Shown: piece by piece, positions 11,393 through 23,323 of the stretch
How positions within the stretch are numbered: the stretch's first letter is position 1
How the letters are laid out: each line of letters starts with the position of its first letter
Assembly (NCBI RefSeq): GCF_002865645.1
Contig: NW_020194638.1
Span: forward strand, 1,605,974-1,669,973
Direction of reading: 5' to 3'
Source: Hyaloscypha bicolor E
Taxonomy: Eukaryota; Ascomycota; Leotiomycetes; Helotiales; Hyaloscyphaceae
DNA: 64,000 nt
Notes under the pieces: generated by a model
The model's input: the letters and a program-made list of their open reading frames with translations, nothing else
The model's database searches: none
What the model was told of the DNA's origin: nothing
Translations under genes and position numbers: made by a program

Positions 11393-12847
11393 AGTGGTTG
11401 AAATGATATTGATGTTTGAGGTGCCGAGAAAGATGAATGTTGAGAAGCCAGAAGATGTTCAAGATTGAGTGGAAGTGGGATGAGCTAGACTTGTTAGCCT
11501 TGACCGTAGTTTTTGGTGACGGGGCAACGCACTTTGACCACTTCAAGTTTAGCAGTACCAACTTTGCTCAGATCTAATCTCATGTGGAGAGAATCGGATT
11601 TCGCAAGGAATTTGATGCTCACAATCAGTCGTGCGAAGTCCCCTCCAGGGTGGGAACTCGAGGCTGACCCAGATGTCCCATTCACAATGGAAATTTCTCA
11701 GCGCAAATACTTTAGTATTTAGAAGCTTTGCAAATTTCCCATTCACCAAGGGATTCCTCGAAGAAGAATGTTCCGAGGATCACCGGAAAGGGAACTTGCA
11801 AATGCAGACTGGAAAGGTGAAAGTAACGGCGACCAAACCCCCACTCCTTGGGAGGGAATAGATCTTTTCAAGCCAAAAAAAAATCAACTTCTCTGCGCCA
11901 CCGGTTGTTCAGAAGAAGCGTCGAGCTTCTCTTGTGGTCAGGCCTTCTAATTTTCAGGCGTCCTCACTTCACAATGCTGGAGTGTTCCTCCAGACTCCTG
12001 ATCAGTCAAAGTCGTAACTTGCAAGCTTGTCTGATTTCAGCTTTTGAGGCACTCCCACTGTATTCTTACTGTCTCTCTCAAACAACATGAGTCTAGCTAT
12101 GAATAGAAACGCGAAATGAAGTAAACAAAGAGTGATATTGAGCTTCAGCCACTTGACTCTTCAGGAATGACTGCTGGTCGAGACGCGCGCGATGGCGGCG
12201 ACTCACTCGCCCTGCGGAGTAAGTCATGTTGAATCCCTCAGTTTGAAGCAAGCCCACTTACTGGCCAACTTAAGCGCGAGATTGTTTCAGCTATCAATAG
12301 AAATAGAAATGCTTCGGTAATTCTTTGGATGACGGTTGCCGAGCGTCAAATTCACGCGCAGCCCACCAGACGATCTCCACAATAACTTCTAAGCGCGACC
12401 ACACGGTTACGCGACACGGCGGTGGCCTTCACGCAGCCAGACGCAGGGGCGGACAGGGAGTGTGTGGGAGTATGCTGTGATCCAATCGTCTACCTGTTTC
12501 TGACATCACCCTGCGTTTCGAAACGGTTCCTTGTAAGGAATTCCTGTCACCACTTCACCACGTTCATCCACGCTCATCCCGCGAATCACCTTGTGGCTGG
12601 TTGTACCAAGTCCCTTGCAAACGACCCCCCCTTGGCCAACTTTGTGATCCATATGAGGGCCCGATATAACCTCCCTCTTCACTCCCTTCACTCCCTTCTT
12701 TCTTGCTCTTAAGCACCTCTTAATCTTCGATATTAACTTAGCATTGAGCCTGTCGATCGAACCCTCAACCGCACGCGACACCTTGCAAGTCGAGGTCGAC
12801 ATCCTTTTCATGTCTCGATAGTTTGAAAGGCCCAGACCAGCGTCAAA
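11393..12847. other. Long intergenic region upstream of the CSC1-like gene
   Basis: About 1.45 kb with no ORF that looks coding on either strand. It probably contains the promoters of the copy-2 paralogue (minus strand) and of the channel gene (plus strand). The last 200 bp are pyrimidine-rich, with CTCCCTT-type repeats around 12671-12706, typical of a fungal core promoter and leader. Confidence 0.5.
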
Positions 12848-15800
12848 ATGTCTTCGACCACGAGCTCTTCGAGCGCTGCGACGACCTCAGCAACCTTCGG
12901 GCAAGGACAGGCGACTCAGGGAATCAGCCTGGTGGCTTTCCTTACTGCCCTAGCCACTTCGTTGGTCATTTTTGGCATTCAAATGCTTGCATTCATCCTC
13001 CTGAAGAACAAGCTGGCCCGAATATTGTGAGTCCGCATATTGATTATATGCGCAAAAGTGGCTGTTCTCTAAACCTTGAGCCCTGCTAACAACAGACAGC
13101 AAACCCAAGACATACCTAGTCCCTGAGCGAGAACGAACAGAACCCCCACCGAGAAGCCCATGGGGCTGGTTGTTTGCAATATTCAGATTCAGAGACCGTG
13201 AAATCATCAACAAATGTGGCCTCGACGCCTATTTCTTTCTGCGATACCTCCAAACCCTCCTTGTCATCTTCATACCTCTGGCACTAGTGATACTCCCAAT
13301 TCTGGTTCCAATCAACTACATTGGTGGCAGAGGTTCAGCTTACGCTTTGGAGTTCGGAAATTCGTCCGCTTCAAATCACGCCAATGTCAGTGGGCTAGAT
13401 ACTGTCGCATGGGGTAACGTAAGACCAGAAAAAACACATCGATACTGGGCACACTTGATACTTGCTCTTTTCGTTATTGTCTGGGTTTGTGGGGTATTCT
13501 TCGCGGAGTTGAGAGTCTACATTAAGGTCCGACAGGACTATTTAACATCAGCAGAACACCGATTGAGGGCTTCAGCAACGACCGTGCTCGTAAGCGCCAT
13601 TCCTCGAAAATGGCTTACGAGAGAAGCTCTGGCTGGGTTGTACGATGTGTTCCCTGGAGGAATTCGAAATATTTGGATCAACCGAAATTATGATGAATTA
13701 CTTGACAAGATCCACCAACGAGACAAAATCTTCCAACAACTCGAGAGTGCCGAAACGGAGCTGATTAGAAAAGCAAAGAAGGCACAGAGAAAGCAGGCTG
13801 GGAAGGACGCGAAAGTTGGCGCAAAGAAGGCCAAGCTCAAGCCAAAGACCATGACGAAAGAGGAGAGGGAGCAGAAGATCAAAGACGACAATGCAGAAGC
13901 GGAGAGGCTCGCCCAGAGTGGAGGAGTAAGCGCCGGGGATCCTCACCAAGTACCTCATACAGTCGATGATGCGATAGAAGAAGAAGAGGAAAGATCTAGG
14001 CATGATCAAACTGAGCGTAAAGGTACCTTTAAAATTCCTGTCATTGGTGGAGGTCTGGCTGCTGTGGGGCAGGGCTTGGATGTGGTGGGTCAAGGCCTTG
14101 GAAAGGGGCTTGGCGCTGCAGGAAAAGCTGGGGGGACGGTCATTGGAGGTGCTAGGAAAGTTGGTAGAGGACTCGACAACCAACTTGAGACTACGAACGG
14201 TTTCATTACGATGGACGACGGATCACCCGTAGATGGTGATTTATACGACCAGTATGGACGCTACCGTGGCAATCCTCGGGTTGCAAACGGAGGGCCTTAT
14301 GGTGCTGGTTCAGAAGACAGGGCAGAGGAGATTAGAGATGCAGAAAAGCAGTTGGAGACAGTTGAATCGACAACTCCTCCGGGAACTCGAGATGGTCAAG
14401 GTAATAGGCTACCGGGAAACACAACTCGGAAGGCAACGTTCCACTATGGAGTTGACGGTGCTAATGATATTCCCCGGAACAACGGCTGGTGGAAATTCTG
14501 GAAGGGGCCCGCGGGAGGATTCGCATCGCCATTACCCACTGGCTATGAAGAAGGCGACGAATTTCCCTTGACTCAACATGATGGAACGGGAGATTCGTCG
14601 TTGTCAAAGCGTAGTGGGGACAGTAGGGGACAGAAGAACGGGCTATGGGGCAAAATCACAGCTGCCATCCCATTCCTCAACACGGAAATAGTGCAGCCTC
14701 AGGAGTATCCAGTGGCGTACGATCCTGCATACAAGGAAGATGCACACGGGGCCATGTGGGAGAGGTATCTCAGGGCAAAAGACCGACCGACACACCGATT
14801 GTCCAAGTTCAGCTGGACCCCTGGGTGGTTGCCAGGCTTGCCACTTATTAACGAGAAGGTCGACACTATATACTGGTGCCGCGGGGAGCTTGCCCGTCTT
14901 AATCTCGAAATTGAGATAGACCAGAAGGAGCCAGAACGCTTCCCGCTGATGAATTCTGCTTTTATACAATTCAATCATCAGGTTGCAGCTCACATGGCTT
15001 GCCAGGCTATTACCCATCATGTGCCCAAGCAAATGGCTCCTAGAACTGTCGAAATTTCACCCAATGATGTGGTTTGGGACAACATGTCGATCAAGTGGTG
15101 GGAATCTTGGTTTAGAACTGCCCTTGTGACAGGTGCTGTTGCTGGAATGGTCATTCTCTGGTCGTTTCCCGTGGCCTGGACAGCCTCTCTGGCTCAGATT
15201 TCCGACTTGGCCGCGAAGTATTCCTGGCTCCACTGGCTTCAACGCATTCCCCCAAAGGTGCTTCAGGCAATTGCAGGTGTTCTGCCAGCCCTCGTACTGT
15301 CAATTTTGCTCGCGCTGGTTCCTGCGATTCTAACCTACCTCGCGTTTCTTCAAGGCGCACAAACTGGCATGGAAAAGCAAGGGTCTGTCCAGAACTACTA
15401 TTTTGCCTTTCTATTCGTCCAAGTGTTCTTGGTCGTCTCCATTTCCGGAAGTGCTTTAGCAACTCTTGGATCAGCAACTGAAATCACTGCAATTCCCAAC
15501 ACATTAGCGACTCAACTTCCAAAGGCGGCAAACTACTTCTTCTCATACATGATCCTGCAAGCCTTGTCGACTAGTTCCGGAACATTGCTGCAGATATTTA
15601 CTTTGATCCTGTGGTATGTACTGCCTAAGCTCTTTGACAATACTGCTCGACAAAAGTGGAAGCGGAACACCACTCTTCCCTCAGTGACCTGGGGTACCTT
15701 CTTTCCGGTGTACACCAACTTCGCCTGTATTGCTCTGATTTACAGCGTTGTTTCGCCGATCATCGCGATCTTTGCGATCATAACCTTCACACTGCTCTGG

Positions 15801-16691
15801 ATCGCCAACAGATACAATATGCTCTACGTGTCCAGATTTCAACTGGATACTGGTGGTCTGCTGTATCCAAGGGCCATCAACCAAACCTTCACGGGCCTCT
15901 ATGTTATGGAGCTTTGCATGATTGGCTTATTCTTTCTCGTTCGAGACGAGAACAATAATGCCGCCTGCGTGCCGCAAGCCATTATCATGATCGTCGCCGG
16001 ACTCCTCACCTTTCTCTACCAAATACTGCTGAACATGTCATTCGGCCCTCTCTTCCGCCATCTTCCAATCACATTTGAAGATGAAGCTGTCCTCCGTGAT
16101 GAGGCTTTCGAAAGAGCACAGGCACGCCGCCTTGGCCTAGAGGACGATATTGCAGACCTGCCTCAGCATGATGGCGGGATAGAGATGTCCAAACTCAACG
16201 CAACCAGCAAGTTCGCAAAGTTTAATCCGGTCAACGTTGCCCATGAAGCTGGTTCCTGGGCAGCCAGATCAGGGCGAAAAATCAGACAAAACACTTTCGG
16301 CCGTGGTTCCGGCAACGATGCTGCCCCCACTGCATCAAATCAACCTCATCTGCAACGCAAACGCAAGCATCGTGATATCGAAGCCCAGAAGAAGATTGCC
16401 GATGCTCTTTATGGCGGCTACAATGACGAAATCGAGGATCTGACACCTGATGAGAGAGATATTCTTGTGAAGCATGCCTTCCAGCATTATGCGCTGCGGG
16501 CACGCCGTCCTACTGTGTGGATTCCCAGGGATGATATCGGAGTCAGTGATGATGAGGTGAAGAGAACGAGAGAGTTCGCTGGCAACAATATTTGGATCAG
16601 CAATGTGGGTGCGGCTTTAGATGGGAAGTCAAGAGTTGTCTATGGAAGAAACCCGCCAGACTTCTCGGAGATCGATTTAATCAATCTGTGA
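12848..16691 (+). CDS. CSC1/OSCA-like (DUF221, RSN1-type) calcium-permeable channel with large cytosolic insert
   Basis: Multi-pass membrane protein of the CSC1/OSCA/TMEM63 family of osmo- or mechanosensitive cation channels. Exons 12848-13026 and 13100-16691 give 1256 residues. The first helix (about residues 27-50, ISLVAFLTALATSLVIF) and two more precede a long cytosolic region. The channel core has about eight further helices (for example FVQVFLVVSISGSALATL and IFAIITFTLLWIANRYNML). The tail carries the PHM7-type extension (LYGGYNDEIEDLTPDERD). The cytosolic loop is enlarged (about residues 270-640): a Lys/Arg/Glu coiled-coil-like stretch, then a glycine repeat with motifs GLAAVGQGLDVVGQGLGKGL, then acidic linkers. 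The start ATG was chosen because exon 1 encodes the expected first helix and splices in phase (TT|GTGAGT to ACAG). Confidence 0.9.
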
Positions 16692-16924
16692 GCTGGATCT
16701 CTAGTTCACGTATGCAGATAGAGGACGCGGGGTGGAGGCATGTATCATTGTTTTGGATTTAGCGGCATTACGGCGTTGGACACCCCATAGCATAGTGTCG
16801 CACAGAAGTGCCTACACTCTTTCTGGTTTTATTTCGGATACCAAGAAACGAATTCATCGCTGGTATTCCCATTTTTCTAACGCACCCTTTTCACAAATGA
16901 GAACAACCACAAGGCGTCTCCCTC

Positions 16925-17575
16925 TCACTCATCAGCACCCAAATCCGCACCTAACACCCACCTACAGACCTCCCTAACCACGTCCTTTGCCCCCTCAGAA
17001 TCCTGCTCCTTAACTACATCCCTACTACCTTCCCACACCAAGCCGCTAACCCTCCCACCCTCCCCCTCCTTCCCAACCAAAATCTCCATCGTACTTATCT
17101 TGCGCCCGGTCCAACTTCGATAAAAATTCAAGTTTACAGTCTCCCCTTCCTTCACTTCTCCCTCGGAACACACAAACCACTTATCCTCCATCTCGCGCGG
17201 CTTGAAGCCGTTTATCAACGCGGTGAGTTGCGGGGGAGTGATTGACACAGACCAAGGTGTGGTGATGACGGAGCGTGTGAAGGGCTTGGTTTTCCAGGCT
17301 GTGGGGAGGACGCGGTGTTCTGTGGGAGCGCCAGACTGGCCATACATTACGAAGTGGGCTAAATCGAGGGGGTCGACTCCGCCTGGGTTATGGCTTTGGA
17401 TCATGGTTCCGTCAGGAGGCAAAGAGTCGGTTGGAGGTTTTCGTTTTTGTTTCCAAGGAAACAGTTTTGAGAAGAATTTTGAGATGATGGAAAACATTTG
17501 GGGGGTTTGGAGAGAGGGTAGAAGCGCGGGTCTGAGGAGACTTTTAAGGTATGGGGAGGTGGAGGCAGCTGTCAT
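16925..17575 (-). CDS. Conserved fungal protein of unknown function
   Basis: A single-exon ORF of 216 residues that I do not recognise. The N-terminus (residues 1-45) is basic and amphipathic, with FSIISKFFSKLFPWKQKRK, which could be a mitochondrial presequence or membrane-surface segment. A second Met at about residue 27 is an alternative start. The rest looks globular, with blocks DPLDLAHFVMYGQSG, VITTPWSVSITPPQL and VNLNFYRSWTGRKISTMEIL. It ends with an acidic tail and lies convergent to the channel gene, 233 bp from that gene's stop. Codon use is ordinary and the frame is open throughout, which supports a real gene; the function is unknown. Confidence 0.65.
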   Translation of the reverse strand: MTAASTSPYLKSLLRPALLPSLQTPQMFSIISKFFSKLFPWKQKRKPPTDSLPPDGTMIQSHNPGGVDPLDLAHFVMYGQSGAPTEHRVLPTAWKTKPFTRSVITTPWSVSITPPQLTALINGFKPREMEDKWFVCSEGEVKEGETVNLNFYRSWTGRKISTMEILVGKEGEGGRVSGLVWEGSRDVVKEQDSEGAKDVVREVCRWVLGADLGADE

Positions 17576-18185
17576 ACCCTTCCATGTTCGGAGTTAAGCC
17601 TTGTGAGGCTGCGGCCGGAGGCGTCTGAGTGGAGCGAATCATAGCGGGTTCGTGACTGAATACGAGGTTGTGTCAACTCGGTAACTCTTGCAGGAACGTT
17701 TAAAAATATCAAGTGAGTACATGTCTCGTATTTCCTAATATTTGTTTGCAAAGTAAACCATCATCGTTACCTGGTTATGTAAGGATTCATGGCACTCCTC
17801 ACTCAACCCAACCCGTATTCAAGCTCTTTGCGCACGCAAGGCCATGAAAAAAAAAAGTTAACTGGCAATCTACTCTTCCCCAACTTCCAAAATCATTAAA
17901 TTTCATGACTGCTGGCCCTATTCTTTTCCGGCCCTACAAGAAGCGCAAATGGCAAGTAAATCTGGGAGACGCTGATGAGATCGACGGTTCGCTCGCTTAA
18001 AAGAAAGGGGTGGTACTACAGGCAAATCTAAGCTCTCAACTTTGCGAGCTCAGCTTCCCACGCATTCACTTCCAGATGCGTGAGCAATAGAGTCCCAAAA
18101 ACGAAACTCACAGGGAAGCGTGACAGTGAGAAGAATAAAAGCCACCAAAAAAATCCTTCCGACGTAAAATATTGGTAATGAGGCG
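17576..18185. other. Intergenic, A-rich
   Basis: 610 bp with a 10-base A run near 17847 and no recognisable gene. It contains the promoter of the minus-strand unknown gene and the 3' end of the DUF6594 gene. Confidence 0.4.
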
Positions 18186-19225
18186 CTACTGCGCAACTAT
18201 ATTAGTGCAGTTGGCGTTGCCGGGAGTTGATGTTCCTATAAATACGACCTGAACAGCAGCATATCTATCCAAGTATCAATATCTAAATCTCTTCTAGTAT
18301 CAAGCTTTACTTACGTTGCGGTTGCAGCAAATATGTCCGCCATTCCAGCACGCGTTGTGGCAATCAGTGCCAGTGAAAAAAGTACTGTGAAGACGGCCAT
18401 CGTCCAAAGACGTTTGGCCACACTCGCAATAGTATACAGCAGAATTGTTGAAGTGATTGGCAATACACATGCTAGAAGTGTGCTTATGGCCCAAGTCAGA
18501 CGAAGGATAGTTGCTCTTTCGTAGACCACTGTTCCCGCGTGGTGCTCCTCACAACCAGGCTTCTTGGACAAGATTAGAGCAAGTTCCCCTTATCAGCTAT
18601 AATTTTTACTTACTTTTGTTCGGTAGCCAAGATTTCTATGATACCAATGGGTCAGACTATCGGATATCCACGAAAACAAAGGACTTTCATCGGCCCATGG
18701 GTTCAGGGAGACGAGATCCGCTCGCCACTCATCACTTGACCAAGTTCGATTGTCCGAGCCGTAGAGACGCACGTTGCCCATTCCTGCGCGCTCCATCCAC
18801 TCGTTTAGAAACCCCAAGTCCTGCTTTTTCGGTGCCGACAGCTTATTGAGCTTTGTGTGTCGAGGAAGGGCATTTTCTATAGCCGTAAGTCCCTCACTTA
18901 ACTAATTACCCCTTGATCACGCACCGTATTCTTCCAACTTATCCCTGATTGCTAGCATCGTCTCCCATCGATGCCCATCATTCCCTTTTTCTACATGATC
19001 TTCGCAAGACTCCTTTAACGCCAACCAATCAAGCGAGTAGACTTTCCTATCCGGGTGGTCGGAAGCATCATCGGCTTTTGCGTATTTTTGCAAGTCAAGC
19101 TCAAGATCTCTTAATTCAGCCTGCAAGTAAAGTAGGTTCAATGCACTAAGAGCAGAATAACGACGTAATATAGCAACCTCGGGGTGCTCTCCCATAAGCA
19201 AGCCTATTTTTGCGTACCCTGTCAT
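18186..19225 (-). CDS. DUF6594 domain membrane protein
   Basis: Fungal-specific DUF6594 protein of 296 residues in four exons: 19225-18925, 18876-18614, 18562-18315 and 18264-18186. The N-terminal part has the family block LMGEHPEVAILRRYSALSAL then NLLYLQAELRDLE, followed by a charged helical region. The C-terminal third is hydrophobic: ERATILRLTWAISTLLACVL, then an arginine/lysine linker, then MAVFTVLFSLALIATTRAG, and a last segment YAAVQVVFIG, three likely membrane spans. All phases close and the last exon ends in the typical VQVVFIG tail. Function is unknown for the family; many fungi carry dozens of copies. Confidence 0.85.
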
Positions 19226-19970
19226 GGTGAACTGCCTCCTTCTGAAGGCTCTGGGCTTAAGCAGCAGTGGCTGCGAGTACAGTTTGTCTATTTTCGTACA
19301 ATAAAATTTTTGTCGTTCGTTTATACGATGGCGACACTAGCTCTTGAATAGTTTGACCACGGTGAAGGAGAATCAAGCGCTATCGCTGGAGAAGCCTCGA
19401 TTTGATCAAATGAGAGCGGCTTTCAACACTATGTACCTTCCCGCACCGGGTGGGAGTAAATTGTGATTCCATGTGCTCAAAACGGTCCAGTCTAGCAATG
19501 CATTGAGCCCCTGACTCCTTACTCACTGTGGCCGGGCGTAGCTTAACCATCAGTTCTCTCCCGCCGCAGAATCAAAGAGTCGGGGGCCATGGTCATTGGC
19601 TATCAGTGCAGAGTGCACATCAGGAAAACGCCGCAAATGCATGTTGGGTTGGCATCACCCTACCTGCGTTAAAAAGCGATTTTTTACACAGACTCGGGGT
19701 TGCCTGGTCGAAACCCTTGTTTGTCTCTTCGGGCCTGTTTCAATGATTGGGCACCAGGCAAGGCAACTGCACTTCAATCCCGAATGGCTCTAGACCGGAG
19801 GACTGCATGGGGGCTCAGCTCTTGCCCAGCAACCAAACGATCAGATAGTTAGAATTATCAGGCTGAAATACCTTCGCCCTTCTCATAATTACTCCTGACG
19901 CCTTTGGTTCTTCCTGTGATCACCGCTTACATTCCAAGTGGTAAATTTCTTCAAATGCTGTGACAAAAAG
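19226..19970. other. Intergenic between divergent genes
   Basis: 745 bp between the DUF6594 gene (leftward) and the retropepsin-like gene (rightward). Two short overlapping ORFs at 19528-19793 show no family features. No repeat or RNA gene was found. Confidence 0.4.
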
Positions 19971-21212
19971 ATGGCATCACGTTCATCACGCAGGACCAAA
20001 TACTCAAAGGAAGAGAGGGTCCCCGCACAATGGAGTGACTGGGAGTGGGCACAGGATTATGGCATGTACATGAGATATCGGTTGGACAAATATGGTCAGT
20101 ATTCAGTGCACAATAAACGATAAGAAAGCCTTCCTTATAACCTCTTTGCTAGGGAATTACGAATTCAAAGATACCGATGGCAATGAAGAAACCACTTCTT
20201 CGAACCACCAATCTTCGAACAACAACCCCTCCTCGACAAGTAATCAGTATGGGGCTGGTACAGAAACATACCTCCCCAACCAAGATAATAGCTATGGCCT
20301 TTCAACACTCAATATTAATTCGCCACAGCTGGATGCGAAAGCGTCCGTTCGCCAGGTCCTTGGTCCAGCACCCTCTAAACCAGCGGGGCAGTATTATCCA
20401 TCCAATCCATATTCGCTGGGTGCAACTTTAATTATGAGTGCCTTTGGCTGGAGCGCAAATGGGGAATATCCAGGCTCTTCAGGAACTTACAATTCTGGTC
20501 TCTCTTCGCGCGAGCCAATATATCGCTCACATTCAGAGCCCGCCTATCAGACGGTGAGTCTGCCATGCCCCATCGGTGTCGGTGAGATTTTCCACTTTTT
20601 GGAGCTAGAACTGACCTAGACAACTCGTCAGAGACATGAACGGCCGACCCTTGACATATTCTTCGGTGACAAATTGGGACAAGAGATAAGGTATATAGCA
20701 CTTCTAGATTCCCAATCAACCTACGACTGGATATCCGATCGCATTCCCTTAAAGCTACAACTCCCAACATCTGAGCCAAGTATCCACTCATCGACAGGCG
20801 CCGAGGGAAATGTGGTCAGATCAATAGGACGTGTGAATTTGAGATGGAGGAAAGCCCCAAATGGCTCCAGAATCTACGAAGATGATTTCGATATCTTCCA
20901 AGACCCGAACATCGACGTTATATTTGGCTGGAGCACGTGCATAAAGTACGATCTTCTCAATGATAACTCCTCAAAACTTATCCCATTGATATCATACAAC
21001 GCCGAGACTGAAGGTATAGATTGTGAGGCCCCGCTTTTATTATTCCGGGCTAACAACCGTTCTCTTCAGATGAAAGACGGCAGGGCAAAATAGAAGACAC
21101 CAAACAGAGAAATGGACAGCGCGATTCTGAAGCTAGGAAACAGAGAAGTGAGACAAGGAAGCCAGACCAAAGGTTAGACAAGGGGCCGGATAGGGGGAAA
21201 TCGAAATCATGA
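19971..21212 (+). CDS. Unknown fungal protein with retropepsin-like domain
   Basis: Four exons (19971-20094, 20153-20553, 20632-21013 and 21070-21212) give 349 residues, with all phases consistent. The N-terminus is basic (MASRSSRRTKYSKEER) and the next 130 residues are Ser/Asn/Gln/Pro-rich and disordered. Residues about 178-300 resemble the aspartic-protease-like domain of fungal unknowns: LGQEIRYIALLDSQSTYDWI, then VNLRWRK, then IDVIFGWSTCIKYDLL. The position of the catalytic D-[ST]-G triad reads D-S-Q, so protease activity is doubtful. The C-terminal exon is very basic (KQRSETRKPDQRL). A separate, shorter model ending at 21093 is possible if the last intron is retained. Function is unknown. 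Confidence 0.65.
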
Positions 21213-21659
21213 GGCGGTTCTCAGGCCACCTGGTTTTGTTCATCCAAGCGAAGGAGCACTTGGCCTCTTCTCGACAACCCCTTCGTTCTTCTTGAGAATC
21301 CAGATTCGGTCTCCGTAATCGTGCCATCAACACGTCACCAAAGGAATGGTTTGCAGATGTTTTGAAACTTGGACATCTGAACAGTTCCCAGCCTTTCAAA
21401 GAAATCCCTCTCTCCTTCGAAAGCTTCAACTCCAATCGATACCACACACCTTTTTTCCATTGCGTTGACTGGAAGGAGAGTCTCTCATTCTGACTCTATA
21501 TTTGAAGCACTTGCCAAACCCACTCGCGAAATATCAGTTATGGACTTGTCATTTTTGGGCCAGCCAAGAATTTTGAGGAGCTGACAACTCCAAATGGAAC
21601 GCTGAGCCATGCATTTCTAAAGTCGGTAGTAGCTCAAACCATCCACAGGACAGACCAAC
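21213..21659. other. Intergenic between convergent genes
   Basis: 447 bp holding two 3' UTRs. A minus-strand ORF at 21133-21447 overlaps the end of the upstream gene and has no recognisable features. Confidence 0.4.
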
Positions 21660-22897
21660 TCAGGTATCCTTCAATCTCCCAAACTGTGGCTCAATAGAAA
21701 CAACTCCATCATCATCTAGAACTTTGCCCCTATCCCATTCCCTGCCCTCTCCCTTCTTCGCCCATCGAACATCTTCCTCCCGCTTCGCGCCACCATTTTC
21801 CCATCGCTTAACCTCGTCCTCTGTGAATCCAGCAGCTCTCAGACGATCAGCACCTAGCTCCTTATATTTCTTACGAGCTCTCATTGCCTCTAAAGCTTGA
21901 TCCCAAGGGTCATCCTCATCGGAATCTAGCCGGACGTCAGTTGTCGGGTCGTAGTTTGCTGAGAATCTGGCATCGATACCGGAAGCTTGAGATATGGTGC
22001 CGCGGCCTTTGGTTCGTACTTGAGGAACAGCTGGAGGGCGAGGACCGATAATGTCATCTAGAGGATCTGAATAATAACCCTCCTGTGTCTTTGCTTCTGC
22101 TTCCTTGACATCCTTCTTTGGTTTCTTTGATTCGGACTCGGGATTTTCCCGCTCAGATCGATGCGACTTCCCTCGTGCTTTATCTGCCTCGGGAGATCTC
22201 GACCGCTTCCTTCTTGGTGATCTTTCACGATGTCTACTCTCTTTGCTCCGGTATTCCCCGGGAGATGCCGACCGTGACCTATGCCGTCTTCGTCGGTCTT
22301 CGCCATCCTTGCCCCGATCTCTAGAGGTGCTTCTGTGTCTCCGATGGTGACTTCTGTGGCCTCTTGGCCTCCCACACCCTTCCCTGTCCTCTCTGCTATC
22401 CCGATTTCTTCGAGACACAAATTTCGGTTTCTCCTCAGGCTCCTCGTCTTCACTAGAAGTGTTCACACGCCTTCCGCCCGCTCCCACCCTTGCTCGCTTC
22501 CTCGGTCTACCTCCAAGAATGGCCGCAATATCTCCAAGCTGACGTTTTCTAATATCTCCTCCTCCAACTCGACTTGCTTTCTCCTCACGGTGCTCATTAG
22601 ATGCTAGACTCTGCAGACGAGCGCGAGATTCTGCAGCTTCTTTGGCGAGTAGTGCTGCATTGTGGCTGTCAGTATCCTTGATGATATTGCGTAGAAAACG
22701 TGTATTTGGTTTGGGCTTATTCGCTGGTGGTCTGATATTATTAGACTTACATTTTACATATTTCAGGTAGGTGGGACGTACTTAGATTGCTTGAAAGCGT
22801 CAAGGCCCATGGAGGAGTACTTGATGGCGCTTTCCTTTGCATCCTTGGCCAGTAGCTCAGCTACATAATCATCGGTTAAGATCTCGTCGTTGGCCAT
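21660..22897 (-). CDS. RS-rich nuclear protein, probably splicing-related
   Basis: Exons 22897-22782 and 22731-21660 give 395 residues. The N-terminus reads MANDEILTDDYVAELLAKDA and KYSSMGLDAFKQSK; after the 50 nt intron come KPNTRFLRNIIKDTDSHN and GGDIRKRQLGDIAAILGGRP. The middle (about residues 140-230) is an Arg/Ser, His/Arg-rich RS-like domain (SHHRRHRSTSRDRGKDGEDR). The conserved C-terminal part has the block DPWDQALEAMRARKKYKELG, RLRAAGFTEDEVKRWENGG and KKGEGREWDRGKV. Fungal genome projects often label such proteins pre-mRNA-splicing factor 38B, a name based mainly on the RS region. A nuclear RNA-processing role is likely, but the exact partner is not shown by the sequence. Confidence 0.78.
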
Positions 22898-23323
22898 GGT
22901 TACTCAGTTTCGAGCCCGTTGCTTACGAGGACTTAATAAGAGATGTCGGGGTTCAAGGTCGGGTCTTCTGTGCCCTTTGGGAATAATCAAGGTGACGGAA
23001 CGTGAGTAATAAATTCGTCGGCACGCTGCTTTTAGAAGGCGGTGAAGGATGTCCCGCAAAATTGCCGGAGTCGTTGAAGTACCGCGTAAACAAACGCAAA
23101 CCACTGTAAAACCTGCGAATCACTCCATACTTCCAGCACGATTACGATTTCTTGAGAGTCCTAGCAACTCGGAAAATCCGACCAACTTGTCAAACATTAC
23201 CTAGAATTGGGCTTAAAAATCACGGGCGTTCGCGTCAAACACGCTATGTAATCAGGTCCCAAGTAAACACTCCACTCAACATTCAAAATTGATTTGAGAA
23301 AATCAGCTTGTTGGGCAATCAAC
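22898..23323. promoter_or_regulatory. Divergent intergenic region, RS-rich protein / Sos7
   Basis: 426 bp between two divergent start codons. It must hold both promoters. No coding ORF is evident. Confidence 0.45.

Noticed and set aside
21660..22487. Independent 275-residue RS protein starting at 22487
   Set aside because: That codon is GTG inside a longer frame; a consensus intron connects it to an upstream exon beginning with ATG at 22897.
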